A DNA stretch of 9,888 nucleotides from an uncultured Slackia sp. (GTDB lineage: Bacteria > Actinomycetota > Coriobacteriia > Coriobacteriales > Eggerthellaceae). The notes below the pieces were generated by a model. The model was not told the DNA's origin. It saw only the letters and a list, made by a program, of their open reading frames with translations, and did no database searches. The translations under genes and the position numbers were made by a program. Location of the stretch: NCBI GenBank assembly GCA_900553655.1, contig USEQ01000021.1:1-9888 (forward strand), given 5' to 3'. Shown here piece after piece: positions 1-5,943 of the stretch (within the stretch, counting starts at the first letter, position 1; every line of letters starts with the position of its first letter).

Positions 1-102
1 GCAAGCATTCAACCCGCTAACGGCATGCTTATCACTGTTTCTTCACAAATGAATATCCTACGCACGCACGACGTCGAACCGCCTTCGGCAACCATGTACG
101 CG

Positions 103-525
103 CTATTCGTCGTCTTTCAAAGGGCCAAGCAGAAACATGTTGTGCGTAGACTGGAAAAGCATCTTGCCTGTTGCAGCCTCGCGCGTAGTAACGCGAATGA
201 CCGCCGTCGAACGCCCTTTGTGCAGAGGCTCGGTTTCAACATCTACTTTGCAGCACGGCACCGCTTTGAAAAAGTTCACCGTCGCGCTGTTGCATACATT
301 GTTCACACCGAACGAATACGTAGCGAACCCGCAGCCAATTTCACCAATGAAATATCCCGTTCCGCCATGAATGCCGCCGCGATAGTTGCCTAGGCTCGCA
401 GGGATGTCCATGGTGAAATGCACATAGCCCGGTTCTTTGACTTCGATAATTTCAATGTTGTCTCGGAACTCCGCGAGGGGCGGAATGTTGCATTTCATCT
501 TCTCGATAAACGCCGCATCAACCAT
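103..525 (-). CDS. PaaI-type hotdog-fold thioesterase
   Basis: Predicted cytoplasmic acyl-CoA thioesterase of the PaaI/4HBT hotdog superfamily; the substrate cannot be told from sequence. The 140-residue length is typical of a single-domain hotdog protein. Residues 48-70 carry the family signature: a GGIHGG turn at 50-55 and, seven residues on, Glu62, in the place of the usual catalytic acidic residue. The C-terminal half has the alternating beta-strand pattern of the fold (for example around residues 78-88 and 105-115). The start is secure: a perfect AGGAGG lies five bases before the ATG. It is the last gene of the minus-strand group, 208 bp after the rRNA methyltransferase, so it may have its own promoter or be read through. 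Family assignment is firm; the biological role is unknown. Confidence 0.85.
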   Translation of the reverse strand: MVDAAFIEKMKCNIPPLAEFRDNIEIIEVKEPGYVHFTMDIPASLGNYRGGIHGGTGYFIGEIGCGFATYSFGVNNVCNSATVNFFKAVPCCKVDVETEPLHKGRSTAVIRVTTREAATGKMLFQSTHNMFLLGPLKDDE

Positions 526-733
526 GGCAACCTCCTAGAACACAAGCGAGCACTGGCTCGTTCATTGTCCGCCCATAAAGAACATGCCGCCATGGACAAA
601 ACCTAAAGGCCTGTCCATGGCAGCATTGCACGAACGTGCGAGTTACCTCGCCTATAGCGATGTCGCATGAACGCGCGGGCTTCTCGGCGCCGCGCGCTGC
701 ATTGCCTGCAGCAACAGCGCAAACGCAGAGCCC
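526..733. other. Intergenic region rich in inverted repeats
   Basis: This 208-bp gap lies between the rRNA methyltransferase stop and the thioesterase start, both on the minus strand. No credible small ORF is seen. It holds several short hairpins: GCTGCA/TGCAGC at 696-701 and 707-712, CGCGCGG/CCGCGCG at 672-678 and 690-696, GCACG/CGTGC at 628-639, and the long stem at 585-625 listed separately. None is followed by a run of T strong enough for a confident terminator. No convincing promoter pair was found. Confidence 0.5.
585..625 (-). terminator. Long stem-loop, possible weak terminator or operator upstream of the thioesterase
   Basis: Ten perfectly paired bases, GCCATGGACA (589-598) with TGTCCATGGC (612-621), are extended by three more pairs (585-587 with 623-625) across one mismatch, with a 13-nt loop. 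On the minus strand the stem is followed by a moderately T-rich TGTTCTTTA. It could end transcripts arriving from the methyltransferase operon before the thioesterase, or it could be a protein-binding site. The pairing is seen directly; the function is inference. Confidence 0.4.
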
Positions 734-1804
734 TTACGCGCGCTCCACCAGATAGCAGCAGTGGATTTTCGGATTGCGCTCGAAATCGTACGGAATGGTC
801 TTCTTCGTTATGTCCGTAAGTTTCACGCCTTGGGCCTCAAGCGCCTCCATATCGGGCTTGAAGTTGCGCAGATTGCAGCTGAACACCGCAACGCCACCCG
901 GAGCAAGCAGTCTCACTACGTGAGAAAGCAGCTTCACGTGGTCGCGCTGCACGCTCCATGTATTTTTGCCCATGGCTTTCGAATTGGAAAACGTAGGCGG
1001 ATCGACGAAAATCAAATCGAAACGTTCGTCGCTCTTCACCGCACGAACCATCCACTGCAGCACGTCCGCTCGCTCGAAGCGATGCTCGGGACCATCGCAG
1101 CCGTTGAGGGCCATGTTGCGACGCGCCCAATTCAGATACGTCTGCGACAAGTCCACCGTCAACGTCGATGCTGCACCGCCCACGGCAGCATGCACCGTGC
1201 ACGTACCCGTGTATGAAAACAGATTCAGGAAACGCTTGCCATCGGCCATCTCCCCCACCATTTCGCGCGTTACGCGGTGATCGAGGAAGATGCCCGTGTC
1301 GAGGTAGCTCCCCATATCCACCTCGAAGATATTGCCCGTCTCCTGCGTGAACATGAGGTAGCCCTCTTTTTGCTGGTCGACATACTGGCCGCCGCCCTTT
1401 TCGCGACGGCGCGTTTTTGCGAACACGCGGCCCGACGGGATGCCCGTCACCGCAGACGCGATAGCCACCGCATCCTCGAAACGCGCCTCCGCCTTCGCCT
1501 GATCGATGGTTTTCGGCGCCTGATATTCGGCCACAATCAGGCAGCTCTGCCCCTCGCTTTTCCAAACGCCGTCGTAGCGGTCGATCGCCACGGCGAAATC
1601 GGGCAGGTCGGCATCGTAGATGCGATAGCACGAGATATCGTTTTTGCGCGCCCATTTCCGACGACCTTTCGCCACCTTCTTGAATCGTGCGGCAAACTGG
1701 TCCGAACCCTTGTCGCGCACGGGAACGGAAATCTCCGCACCCGTTTCTAAATTGGCCACCTTAATGGTTCCTACGTACTCTTGTGCAAAATGAAGCGGTG
1801 TCAT
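734..1804 (-). CDS. RlmK-like class I SAM-dependent 23S rRNA methyltransferase
   Basis: Predicted 23S rRNA methyltransferase, 356 residues, equivalent to the C-terminal RlmK half (m7G2069) of the fused E. coli RlmKL protein, here standing alone. Seen directly: a GIFLDHRVTR stretch at 171-180 as in the RlmI/RlmK group, the SAM-binding motif I NLFSYTG at 194-200, an acidic residue after strand 2 at Asp218, and the motif IV DPPTFSNSK at 268-276. The frame is open to an ATG at 1873 inside the upstream NUDIX gene. I prefer the ATG at 1804 because AAGGAA lies four bases before it and it does not overlap its neighbour. It is the third gene of the KBL-NUDIX operon, 23 nt after the NUDIX stop. The exact target nucleotide is inferred from family resemblance; a related RlmI-type cytosine methylase is the main alternative. 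Confidence 0.85.
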   Translation of the reverse strand: MTPLHFAQEYVGTIKVANLETGAEISVPVRDKGSDQFAARFKKVAKGRRKWARKNDISCYRIYDADLPDFAVAIDRYDGVWKSEGQSCLIVAEYQAPKTIDQAKAEARFEDAVAIASAVTGIPSGRVFAKTRRREKGGGQYVDQQKEGYLMFTQETGNIFEVDMGSYLDTGIFLDHRVTREMVGEMADGKRFLNLFSYTGTCTVHAAVGGAASTLTVDLSQTYLNWARRNMALNGCDGPEHRFERADVLQWMVRAVKSDERFDLIFVDPPTFSNSKAMGKNTWSVQRDHVKLLSHVVRLLAPGGVAVFSCNLRNFKPDMEALEAQGVKLTDITKKTIPYDFERNPKIHCCYLVERA

Positions 1805-1808
1805 GCAA

Positions 1809-1814
1809 TTCCTT
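1809..1814 (-). promoter_or_regulatory. Ribosome binding site deciding the methyltransferase start
   Basis: AAGGAA on the minus strand, four bases before the ATG at 1804. It favours this start over the in-frame ATG at 1873, which would lie inside the NUDIX gene. Confidence 0.6.
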
Positions 1815-1827
1815 ACAGAAGGGTTGT

Positions 1828-2445
1828 TTATACGAACAGAGGATTCGCAATCATTTCCAATATAAGCTGGCATCGAATGGAAAGCGGGTCGGTATTCTCC
1901 CGCAAAAACCGCTCAACCTCCGCGCGGGGCAGCTCGAACGACTCGATGAACTCCGTCGACTCAGCCCTCGGCTCGCATACACGCTCCACCTCGGCAAACA
2001 CCATGGCGATGCTTTCGTCCCCCATCCCAAGCGACGAATAGCCGGGCTGCAGGCACATGCGGGCATTCGCTGGAGAGCCGTCTTCGTTGCGCACCAAATC
2101 ATAGCCGGTTTCTTCGCGAAGTTCGCGCGCCGCACATTCGATCACGTCTTCGTTAGCCTCTTTCAAGCCGGCAGGAAACGCCACGCACATACGATTCATA
2201 GGAAAACGAAATTCGCGAATGAGCAGAAAGGCATCGTCTGCCGTATGCCCTACGATGCACACGGCGTCCGTTGAGGACCCCGCCGCAGCTTTGTCTCGAA
2301 TCTCCGCTCCGTACTGCTCGAGCCCTTTGCGGGAAACAACTTCGTAGTTCAGCCCTCGACCGTCGGGAAGGTCGTAGGTAAGAACGAATTTCTTCAGCCA
2401 GCCGTCGCTCACCTGCTCGACGCCCTTCAAAACAGGCAGGTCCAT
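1828..2445 (-). CDS. NUDIX hydrolase, ADP-ribose pyrophosphatase-like
   Basis: A 205-residue cytoplasmic NUDIX pyrophosphohydrolase, expected to cleave a nucleoside diphosphate linked to another moiety in a Mg2+-dependent way. The Nudix box GX5EX7REUXEEXGU is complete at residues 93-115 (Gly93, Glu99, Arg107-Glu108, Glu111-Glu112, Gly114). The stretch AFPAG just before it and the length of about 200 residues resemble ADP-ribose/nucleotide-sugar pyrophosphatases. The ATG immediately follows the TAG of the upstream KBL/BioF-type gene, and its strong GGAGGT lies inside that gene's last codons seven bases before the ATG. The two are therefore probably translationally coupled. The true substrate (ADP-ribose, a flavin or CoA-type nucleotide, or a damaged metabolite) cannot be read from the sequence. 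Confidence 0.9.
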   Translation of the reverse strand: MDLPVLKGVEQVSDGWLKKFVLTYDLPDGRGLNYEVVSRKGLEQYGAEIRDKAAAGSSTDAVCIVGHTADDAFLLIREFRFPMNRMCVAFPAGLKEANEDVIECAARELREETGYDLVRNEDGSPANARMCLQPGYSSLGMGDESIAMVFAEVERVCEPRAESTEFIESFELPRAEVERFLRENTDPLSIRCQLILEMIANPLFV

Positions 2446-3558
2446 CTACAACACCTCCAGCTCGCGACCGACGCGCACGAAGGCATCGACCGCACAATCA
2501 AGGTCTTCTTTCGTATGCGCAGCAGAAAGAATGCAACGAATTCGAGCCTTGCCGCGCGCAACCAAGGGATACTGGATGGCCTGGGCATAGACCCCTTCTT
2601 CATAGAGCGCATCGCTCATGCGAACAGCAAGAGCCTCATCTCCAATCATAACGGGAACCACGGGTGTTGTGGAAATACCCGTGTCAAATCCGGCGGCGCT
2701 CATCTTTTCGGCAAAATATGCACGGTTTTCCCAAAGGCGAACAACGCGGGAATCGTCGGACGATATCATCCGCAACGCCTCTGCCGCCGCTGCCGCCAAA
2801 GACGGGGCCAAAGGCGATGCCGTCAAAATGAATGAACGGGCGCCGACGCGCACGCGGTCGATAAGCTCCTGGCTGCCGGCAACGAAGCCGCCCATGACGC
2901 CGAAAGCCTTCCCGAGCGAGCCCGTTTCTACCTGCACACGCCCCTCGAGCCCGAAATGGGCCACCGTGCCGCGTCCCATAGGCCCCATGACACCGTCACC
3001 GTGCGCGTCGTCGACGAGAAACGTGGCGCCATGGCGCTCGCACGCATCCGCGATCGCGTCGAGGGGAGCCACATCACCATCCATGCTGAACACAGCATCG
3101 GTCATGACCAGTTTATTCTCGGTCTCGCATTCGGCAAGCTTCTGCTCAAGGTCGGCAACATCGCAGTGCTTGTACACCGTGGTATGCGCACGAGAAAGAC
3201 GGCATCCGTCAATGAGGCTGCCGTGGTTGAGCTCGTCCGAGAAAATTTCGTCGCCCTTGCCAACGAGCACGGGAATCACGCCGACGTTTGCCGCATAGCC
3301 GGACGAAAACACCAACGCCGCTTCGGTGCCCTTGAAATCCGCAAGTTCACGCTCAAGCTGCCCATGCACGGGAAAATCGCCCACGATATTGCGGCTTGCG
3401 CACGGTCCCACACCATACTGGTCGAGTGCGGATTTCGCGGCAGCTACCAGCTCGGGAGCATCAGCCAGACCGAGATAATTGTTCGATGCAAGGTTGACGA
3501 CGCTTTTGCCGGCAAGCACTACGCGACCCCCCTGCGGCGTTTCTGTTGTTCTGAACAT
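2446..3558 (-). CDS. KBL/BioF-type PLP-dependent alpha-oxoamine synthase
   Basis: Pyridoxal-phosphate enzyme of the alpha-oxoamine synthase family (glycine C-acetyltransferase or 8-amino-7-oxononanoate synthase), which joins an amino acid to an acyl-CoA with loss of CoA. Numbered from the ATG at 3558 (370 residues): SNNYLGL near 26-32, VDDAHGDGVMG near 182-192, and TGSLGKAFG with the PLP Schiff-base Lys217. The frame is open upstream to 3714, but AAGGGA seven bases before 3558 and a candidate -10 at 3682-3677 favour this start. The protein is about 20 residues shorter at the N terminus than usual family members, lacking most of the first helix. It heads an operon with the NUDIX and RlmK genes. 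No threonine dehydrogenase or other biotin gene is nearby, so the choice between KBL, BioF and another acyl-CoA/amino-acid specificity stays open. Confidence 0.85.
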   Translation of the reverse strand: MFRTTETPQGGRVVLAGKSVVNLASNNYLGLADAPELVAAAKSALDQYGVGPCASRNIVGDFPVHGQLERELADFKGTEAALVFSSGYAANVGVIPVLVGKGDEIFSDELNHGSLIDGCRLSRAHTTVYKHCDVADLEQKLAECETENKLVMTDAVFSMDGDVAPLDAIADACERHGATFLVDDAHGDGVMGPMGRGTVAHFGLEGRVQVETGSLGKAFGVMGGFVAGSQELIDRVRVGARSFILTASPLAPSLAAAAAEALRMISSDDSRVVRLWENRAYFAEKMSAAGFDTGISTTPVVPVMIGDEALAVRMSDALYEEGVYAQAIQYPLVARGKARIRCILSAAHTKEDLDCAVDAFVRVGRELEVL

Positions 3559-3565
3559 GCCCACA

Positions 3566-3571
3566 TCCCTT
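3566..3571 (-). promoter_or_regulatory. Ribosome binding site deciding the KBL/BioF-type start
   Basis: AAGGGA on the minus strand, seven bases before the ATG at 3558. It supports the shorter reading (370 residues) over the 422-residue open frame. Confidence 0.6.
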
Positions 3572-3676
3572 CTCGCGGGCGGCTTCTTCGCGAAAGCACA
3601 CCGCCAAAAGCGCCGCACCGAGTCGTTACACGGCCCGCTCGCGAAGGCCGCCGTTGAACCCTCTCTTTCTGAACCC

Positions 3677-3682
3677 ATTGTA
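3677..3682 (-). promoter_or_regulatory. Candidate -10 box of the KBL-NUDIX-RlmK operon
   Basis: TACAAT on the minus strand matches the sigma-70 -10 consensus at five of six positions. The best upstream -35 candidate (CTGACC) is weak and 19 bases away. If real, it implies a 5' leader of about 110 nt. Only a motif match supports it. Confidence 0.35.
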
Positions 3683-3743
3683 CTCGCAGAGAGGAAGGCG
3701 GGGTCAGCCAACAAAAAGACGAAAGGCGAAAGATGCGCGAAAC

Positions 3744-3760
3744 TTGTGCGCTACGCACAA
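3744..3760. promoter_or_regulatory. Perfect 17-bp palindrome, candidate operator
   Basis: TTGTGCG-CTA-CGCACAA is a perfect inverted repeat with 7-bp arms and a 3-bp centre. It lies in the divergent region between the KBL/BioF-type gene and the aminopeptidase, 94 bp before the aminopeptidase ATG and just upstream of a TACACT -10-like hexamer (3778-3783). Size and placement suit a dimeric helix-turn-helix regulator. No regulator gene is encoded in the window. Confidence 0.5.
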
Positions 3761-3777
3761 CCCGCACAGCGAAGGCG

Positions 3778-3783
3778 TACACT
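3778..3783 (+). promoter_or_regulatory. Candidate -10 box of the aminopeptidase gene
   Basis: TACACT lies 70 bp before the aminopeptidase ATG. The matching -35 position falls in the right arm of the palindrome and is a poor match (CGCACA). That would suit a promoter needing an activator, or one blocked by a repressor, but it is motif evidence only. Confidence 0.3.
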
Positions 3784-3853
3784 CGTGCCGAACATAGCCC
3801 GTTCAACCGAACGCACCCACGCGGCACCGTCCGCCCCGAAAGAGAGGACCCGC

Positions 3854-5134
3854 ATGACAAACCTCGCCATAAGCCCAACGAACAAAAGCAACGAAGAGTT
3901 CGACGCGAAACTGCGCGCCTACGCCCGCCTCATCGTCGAAGCCGGATGCGCGCTCAAACCCGGACAAGACCTCTTCGTGCGCGCCCACATTGAGAGCGCA
4001 CCCCTTGTTCGCCTGGTCACGCAAGAGGCATACGCTATGGGCGCACACCACGTCACAGTCCGCTTCTCCGACGAAGCGATTGAGCGCATGCACTTCGACA
4101 ACTGCCCCATGGACGTCTTCGAGAATGTCCCAGGCTGGCTTGCAGAGCTCAACAACAGCATGGCTCGCAACGGAGCCGCCATGCTCACCATCGATTCCGA
4201 CGATCCCGAAACCATGTCCGGCATCGACCCGCGCAAGCTGATCGCCCGCGCCCAGGCAAGCCACAAGGCGTGCAAGGAGTTTTACGACGCGCTCGATTTC
4301 GGCCGCTGCGTGTGGTGCATCGTCGGCGGCGCATCCCCCGCATGGGCCCGCAAGGTGTTCCCCGACCTGCCCGAAGACGAAGCGGTCGAGCGCCTGTGGG
4401 AAGCCATCTTCACCACCGTCCGCCTGAAAAGCGCCAATGCCGATGAGGCTGTCGCGGCCTGGCGCGCACACCGCGACAGCTTTGCCGAACGCTGCGCCTG
4501 GCTGAACAGCCAGCGGTTCGACGCATTGCACTACACCAACGCTCACGGCACCGACCTTACCGTGGGTCTGACGAGAAAGCACTTGTTCAACGGAGGAGGC
4601 GATACCACCGTGGACGGCGTGCAGTTCTTCCCGAACATGCCCACCGAAGAAATTTTCTCCACCCCCGACCGCATGCGTGCAGAAGGCACCGTGGTCTCCG
4701 CCATGCCGCTTGCCCACAACGGCAGCCTGATCGACAACTTCAGCCTCACATTCAAAGACGGCCGCGTGGTTGACCTGCATGCAGAAACAGGCGAAGACGT
4801 TCTGCGCTCCATCGTGGAGACCGACGAGAACTCCTGCCGCCTGGGCGAAGTAGCTCTCGTCCCCTTCGACAGCCCCATTCGCAATTCCGGCGTGCTTTTC
4901 TACAGCACGATCTTCGACGAAAACGCCAGCTGCCATCTTGCGCTCGGCCAGGGTTTCCCCGACTGCTACGAAGGAGGCCTGCAGATGAGCGCCGAGGAGC
5001 TGCTTGAGGGAGGCGTCAACAAAAGCGCCACGCACGTCGATTTCATGATCGGCACCGAAGACCTGAATATCGACGGCATCAAAGCAGACGGACAGCGCGT
5101 GCCTGTTTTCCGCAACGGTAATTGGGCCTTCTAA
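3854..5134 (+). CDS. M29-family metallo-aminopeptidase (PepS/AmpS type)
   Basis: A 426-residue cytoplasmic aminopeptidase of peptidase family M29 (PepS, AmpS, aminopeptidase T), which removes N-terminal residues from peptides with two divalent metal ions. Family metal-ligand motifs are visible in order: the PTEEIFSTPD box with Glu265/Glu266, Glu332 in GEVALVP, His361 in SCHLALG, and the HVD pair His394/Asp396. The GTEDLNIDG C-terminal loop and the length of about 410-430 residues fit the family. The frame is open far upstream, to 3479 in the opposite gene, but GAGAGGA five bases before the ATG at 3854 and the start of homologous sequence near residue 14 favour this start. It stands alone, divergent from the KBL operon. 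A hairpin without a T-run follows its stop. Confidence 0.92.
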   Translation: MTNLAISPTNKSNEEFDAKLRAYARLIVEAGCALKPGQDLFVRAHIESAPLVRLVTQEAYAMGAHHVTVRFSDEAIERMHFDNCPMDVFENVPGWLAELNNSMARNGAAMLTIDSDDPETMSGIDPRKLIARAQASHKACKEFYDALDFGRCVWCIVGGASPAWARKVFPDLPEDEAVERLWEAIFTTVRLKSANADEAVAAWRAHRDSFAERCAWLNSQRFDALHYTNAHGTDLTVGLTRKHLFNGGGDTTVDGVQFFPNMPTEEIFSTPDRMRAEGTVVSAMPLAHNGSLIDNFSLTFKDGRVVDLHAETGEDVLRSIVETDENSCRLGEVALVPFDSPIRNSGVLFYSTIFDENASCHLALGQGFPDCYEGGLQMSAEELLEGGVNKSATHVDFMIGTEDLNIDGIKADGQRVPVFRNGNWAF

Positions 5135-5155
5135 GCGAATCCGAGCAGACTCCGC

Positions 5156-5194
5156 ACGGCGCACGTATTACTCGCTTGTAAAAACATGCGCCGT
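5156..5194. repeat. Inverted repeat after the aminopeptidase gene
   Basis: ACGGCGCA (5156-5163) pairs perfectly with TGCGCCGT (5187-5194) across a 23-nt loop, beginning 21 bp after the aminopeptidase stop. No T-run follows on either strand, so it is not a standard intrinsic terminator. It may still end or protect the transcript 3' end. Confidence 0.4.
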
Positions 5195-5238
5195 CCGTAA
5201 AGAGAAACATGAAGACTTATCCATAATTCAACGCTTCA

Positions 5239-5274
5239 GAAGCGGCGGGTGTACTATGAGGCACCTGCCGCTTC
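5239..5274. promoter_or_regulatory. Thirteen-base inverted repeat enclosing a -10-like hexamer upstream of lrgA
   Basis: The arms at 5239-5251 (GAAGCGGCGGGTG) and 5262-5274 (CACCTGCCGCTTC) pair over 13 bases with a single G-T pair. The 10-base loop begins with TACTAT (5252-5257), a fair -10 match. No T-run follows, so a terminator is unlikely. It could be an operator overlapping the lrgAB promoter. No good -35 sequence was found at the expected spacing. Confidence 0.4.
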
Positions 5275-5380
5275 CGCATAACGCCGCTTCGCGCGTGCCG
5301 CATTCCGGGTCTTCGCAACGAGTCGTTTCAACGGAAGCGGGATATGTCGCAAACAAGAGGAAGTCGCACGGAAAACAGCC

Positions 5381-5590
5381 ATGTCGAATACTCAATGCTC
5401 CGTCGAGGCAGCAAAAGTCGATGAGAAGAAAAAGAAACGACGAACGCAGCCGCGGAGTCGAGCGAAAAGCGTACCCGCCACACTGCAGGACCCCGCAGAA
5501 ACCGCGCCCGCCACGCCGCAGAAACCGCAGGAAAGTTCGTTATCCAGCTCGCCTTCCTCATTGGCGTCTGCTACATCGGCAATGCCATAG
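5381..5590 (+). pseudogene. Out-of-frame 5' part of lrgA (N-terminal hydrophilic tail)
   Basis: From the ATG at 5381 this frame encodes a charged, Lys/Arg- then Pro/Ala-rich segment (MSNTQCSVEAAKVDEKKKKR, later PATLQDPAETAPAT), then runs into out-of-frame sequence and stops at 5590. The expected first membrane helix of an LrgA protein, FVIQLAFLIGVCYIGN, is present at 5536-5583 but in the other plus frame, which is open from 5425 and has no ATG, GTG or TTG before 5626. The coding continuity is therefore broken by the equivalent of one missing or two extra bases. The break maps to the repeat at 5474-5528. The ribosome binding site before 5381 is weak. I judge this to be the real N terminus of a frameshifted lrgA; a sequencing error or programmed frameshift is possible. 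Confidence 0.6.
5474..5528 (+). repeat. Direct repeats at the lrgA frame break
   Basis: CCGCAGAAACCGC occurs perfectly at 5493-5505 and 5516-5528, 23 bp apart. CCCGCCAC occurs at 5474-5481 and 5507-5514, 33 bp apart. Copy 1 thus has 10 bases more than copy 2 between these two elements. Copy 1 reads PAETA in the N-terminal frame, while copy 2 reads AETAGKFVIQ in the membrane-part frame. Deleting one 23-bp unit joins them in a single frame. Confidence 0.85.
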
Positions 5591-5625
5591 CAGCAGCCAT
5601 TCCCCTTGGCATACCCGGCAACATC

Positions 5626-5943
5626 GTGAGCATGGTGCTGCTGCTCGGACTGCTTATAACGGGAATGCTGCAGGCTACAAAGATTGACCTTGTCTCCAGC
5701 TTCTTGTTGAAATACATGCCCGTCTTTTTCATCCCCGCAGGCGTAAGCGTTATGGGATGCTTCCCCATGATCGCCGACCATCTGCCCCAATTCGCACTCG
5801 TCGTCCTTCTCACCACCATTCTTGTGTTTCTCGTCACCTCGCTCACCGTAACGGCGGTCATCAAGATACAGGCCAAAATCGCCGAGAAAAAAGGGCTTGA
5901 ATTCGACACTTCCGTACCGCTTTCGAACGAAGGAGCGAACTAA
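5626..5943 (+). CDS. lrgA: LrgA/CidA-family membrane protein, 5'-truncated reading frame
   Basis: Holin-like LrgA/CidA family membrane protein, partner of LrgB; family members affect murein hydrolase activity, cell lysis or organic-acid transport. As it stands the only usable start is GTG at 5626 or ATG at 5632, giving about 105 residues that begin inside the second helix. The missing first helix is encoded just upstream in the same frame (5536-5625) but without a start codon. Family hallmarks are visible: IPGNIVSMVLLL across the start, then LKYMPVFFIPAGVSVM near residues 28-43, and two later hydrophobic segments. The TAA stop overlaps the lrgB ATG by one base (TAATG). If the frame break were repaired by loss of 23 bp, the protein would run from 5381 and have 179 residues, with a hydrophilic tail of about 45 residues. 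Confidence 0.8.
   Translation: MSMVLLLGLLITGMLQATKIDLVSSFLLKYMPVFFIPAGVSVMGCFPMIADHLPQFALVVLLTTILVFLVTSLTVTAVIKIQAKIAEKKGLEFDTSVPLSNEGAN

Noticed and set aside
1..102. Possible gene or element at the left edge
   Set aside because: Only short imperfect pairing (AAGCAT with ATGCTT) was seen; the plus-strand frame starting at 25 overlaps the thioesterase and has no supporting features.
837..1655. A 272-codon minus-strand frame inside the RlmK-like gene
   Set aside because: It is very Arg/Gly-rich, has no motif, and lies fully within the same-strand methyltransferase in another frame.
3803..5164. A 453-codon open frame on the minus strand opposite the aminopeptidase
   Set aside because: It mirrors the codon periodicity of the M29 gene, has no recognisable domain, and overlaps a gene with all metal-binding motifs; it is a high-GC shadow.
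5428..5434. GAAAAAG as a programmed -1 frameshift site for lrgA
   Set aside because: It does not follow the X XXY YYZ slippery pattern. The matching PAETA/AETA coding across the repeat places the break near 5515, well downstream.
5256..5687. A plus-strand frame from an ATG at 5256 across the lrgA 5' region
   Set aside because: It is strongly Arg/Pro-rich and out of frame with both lrgA parts. The ATG lies in the loop of an inverted repeat and the protein has no family features.
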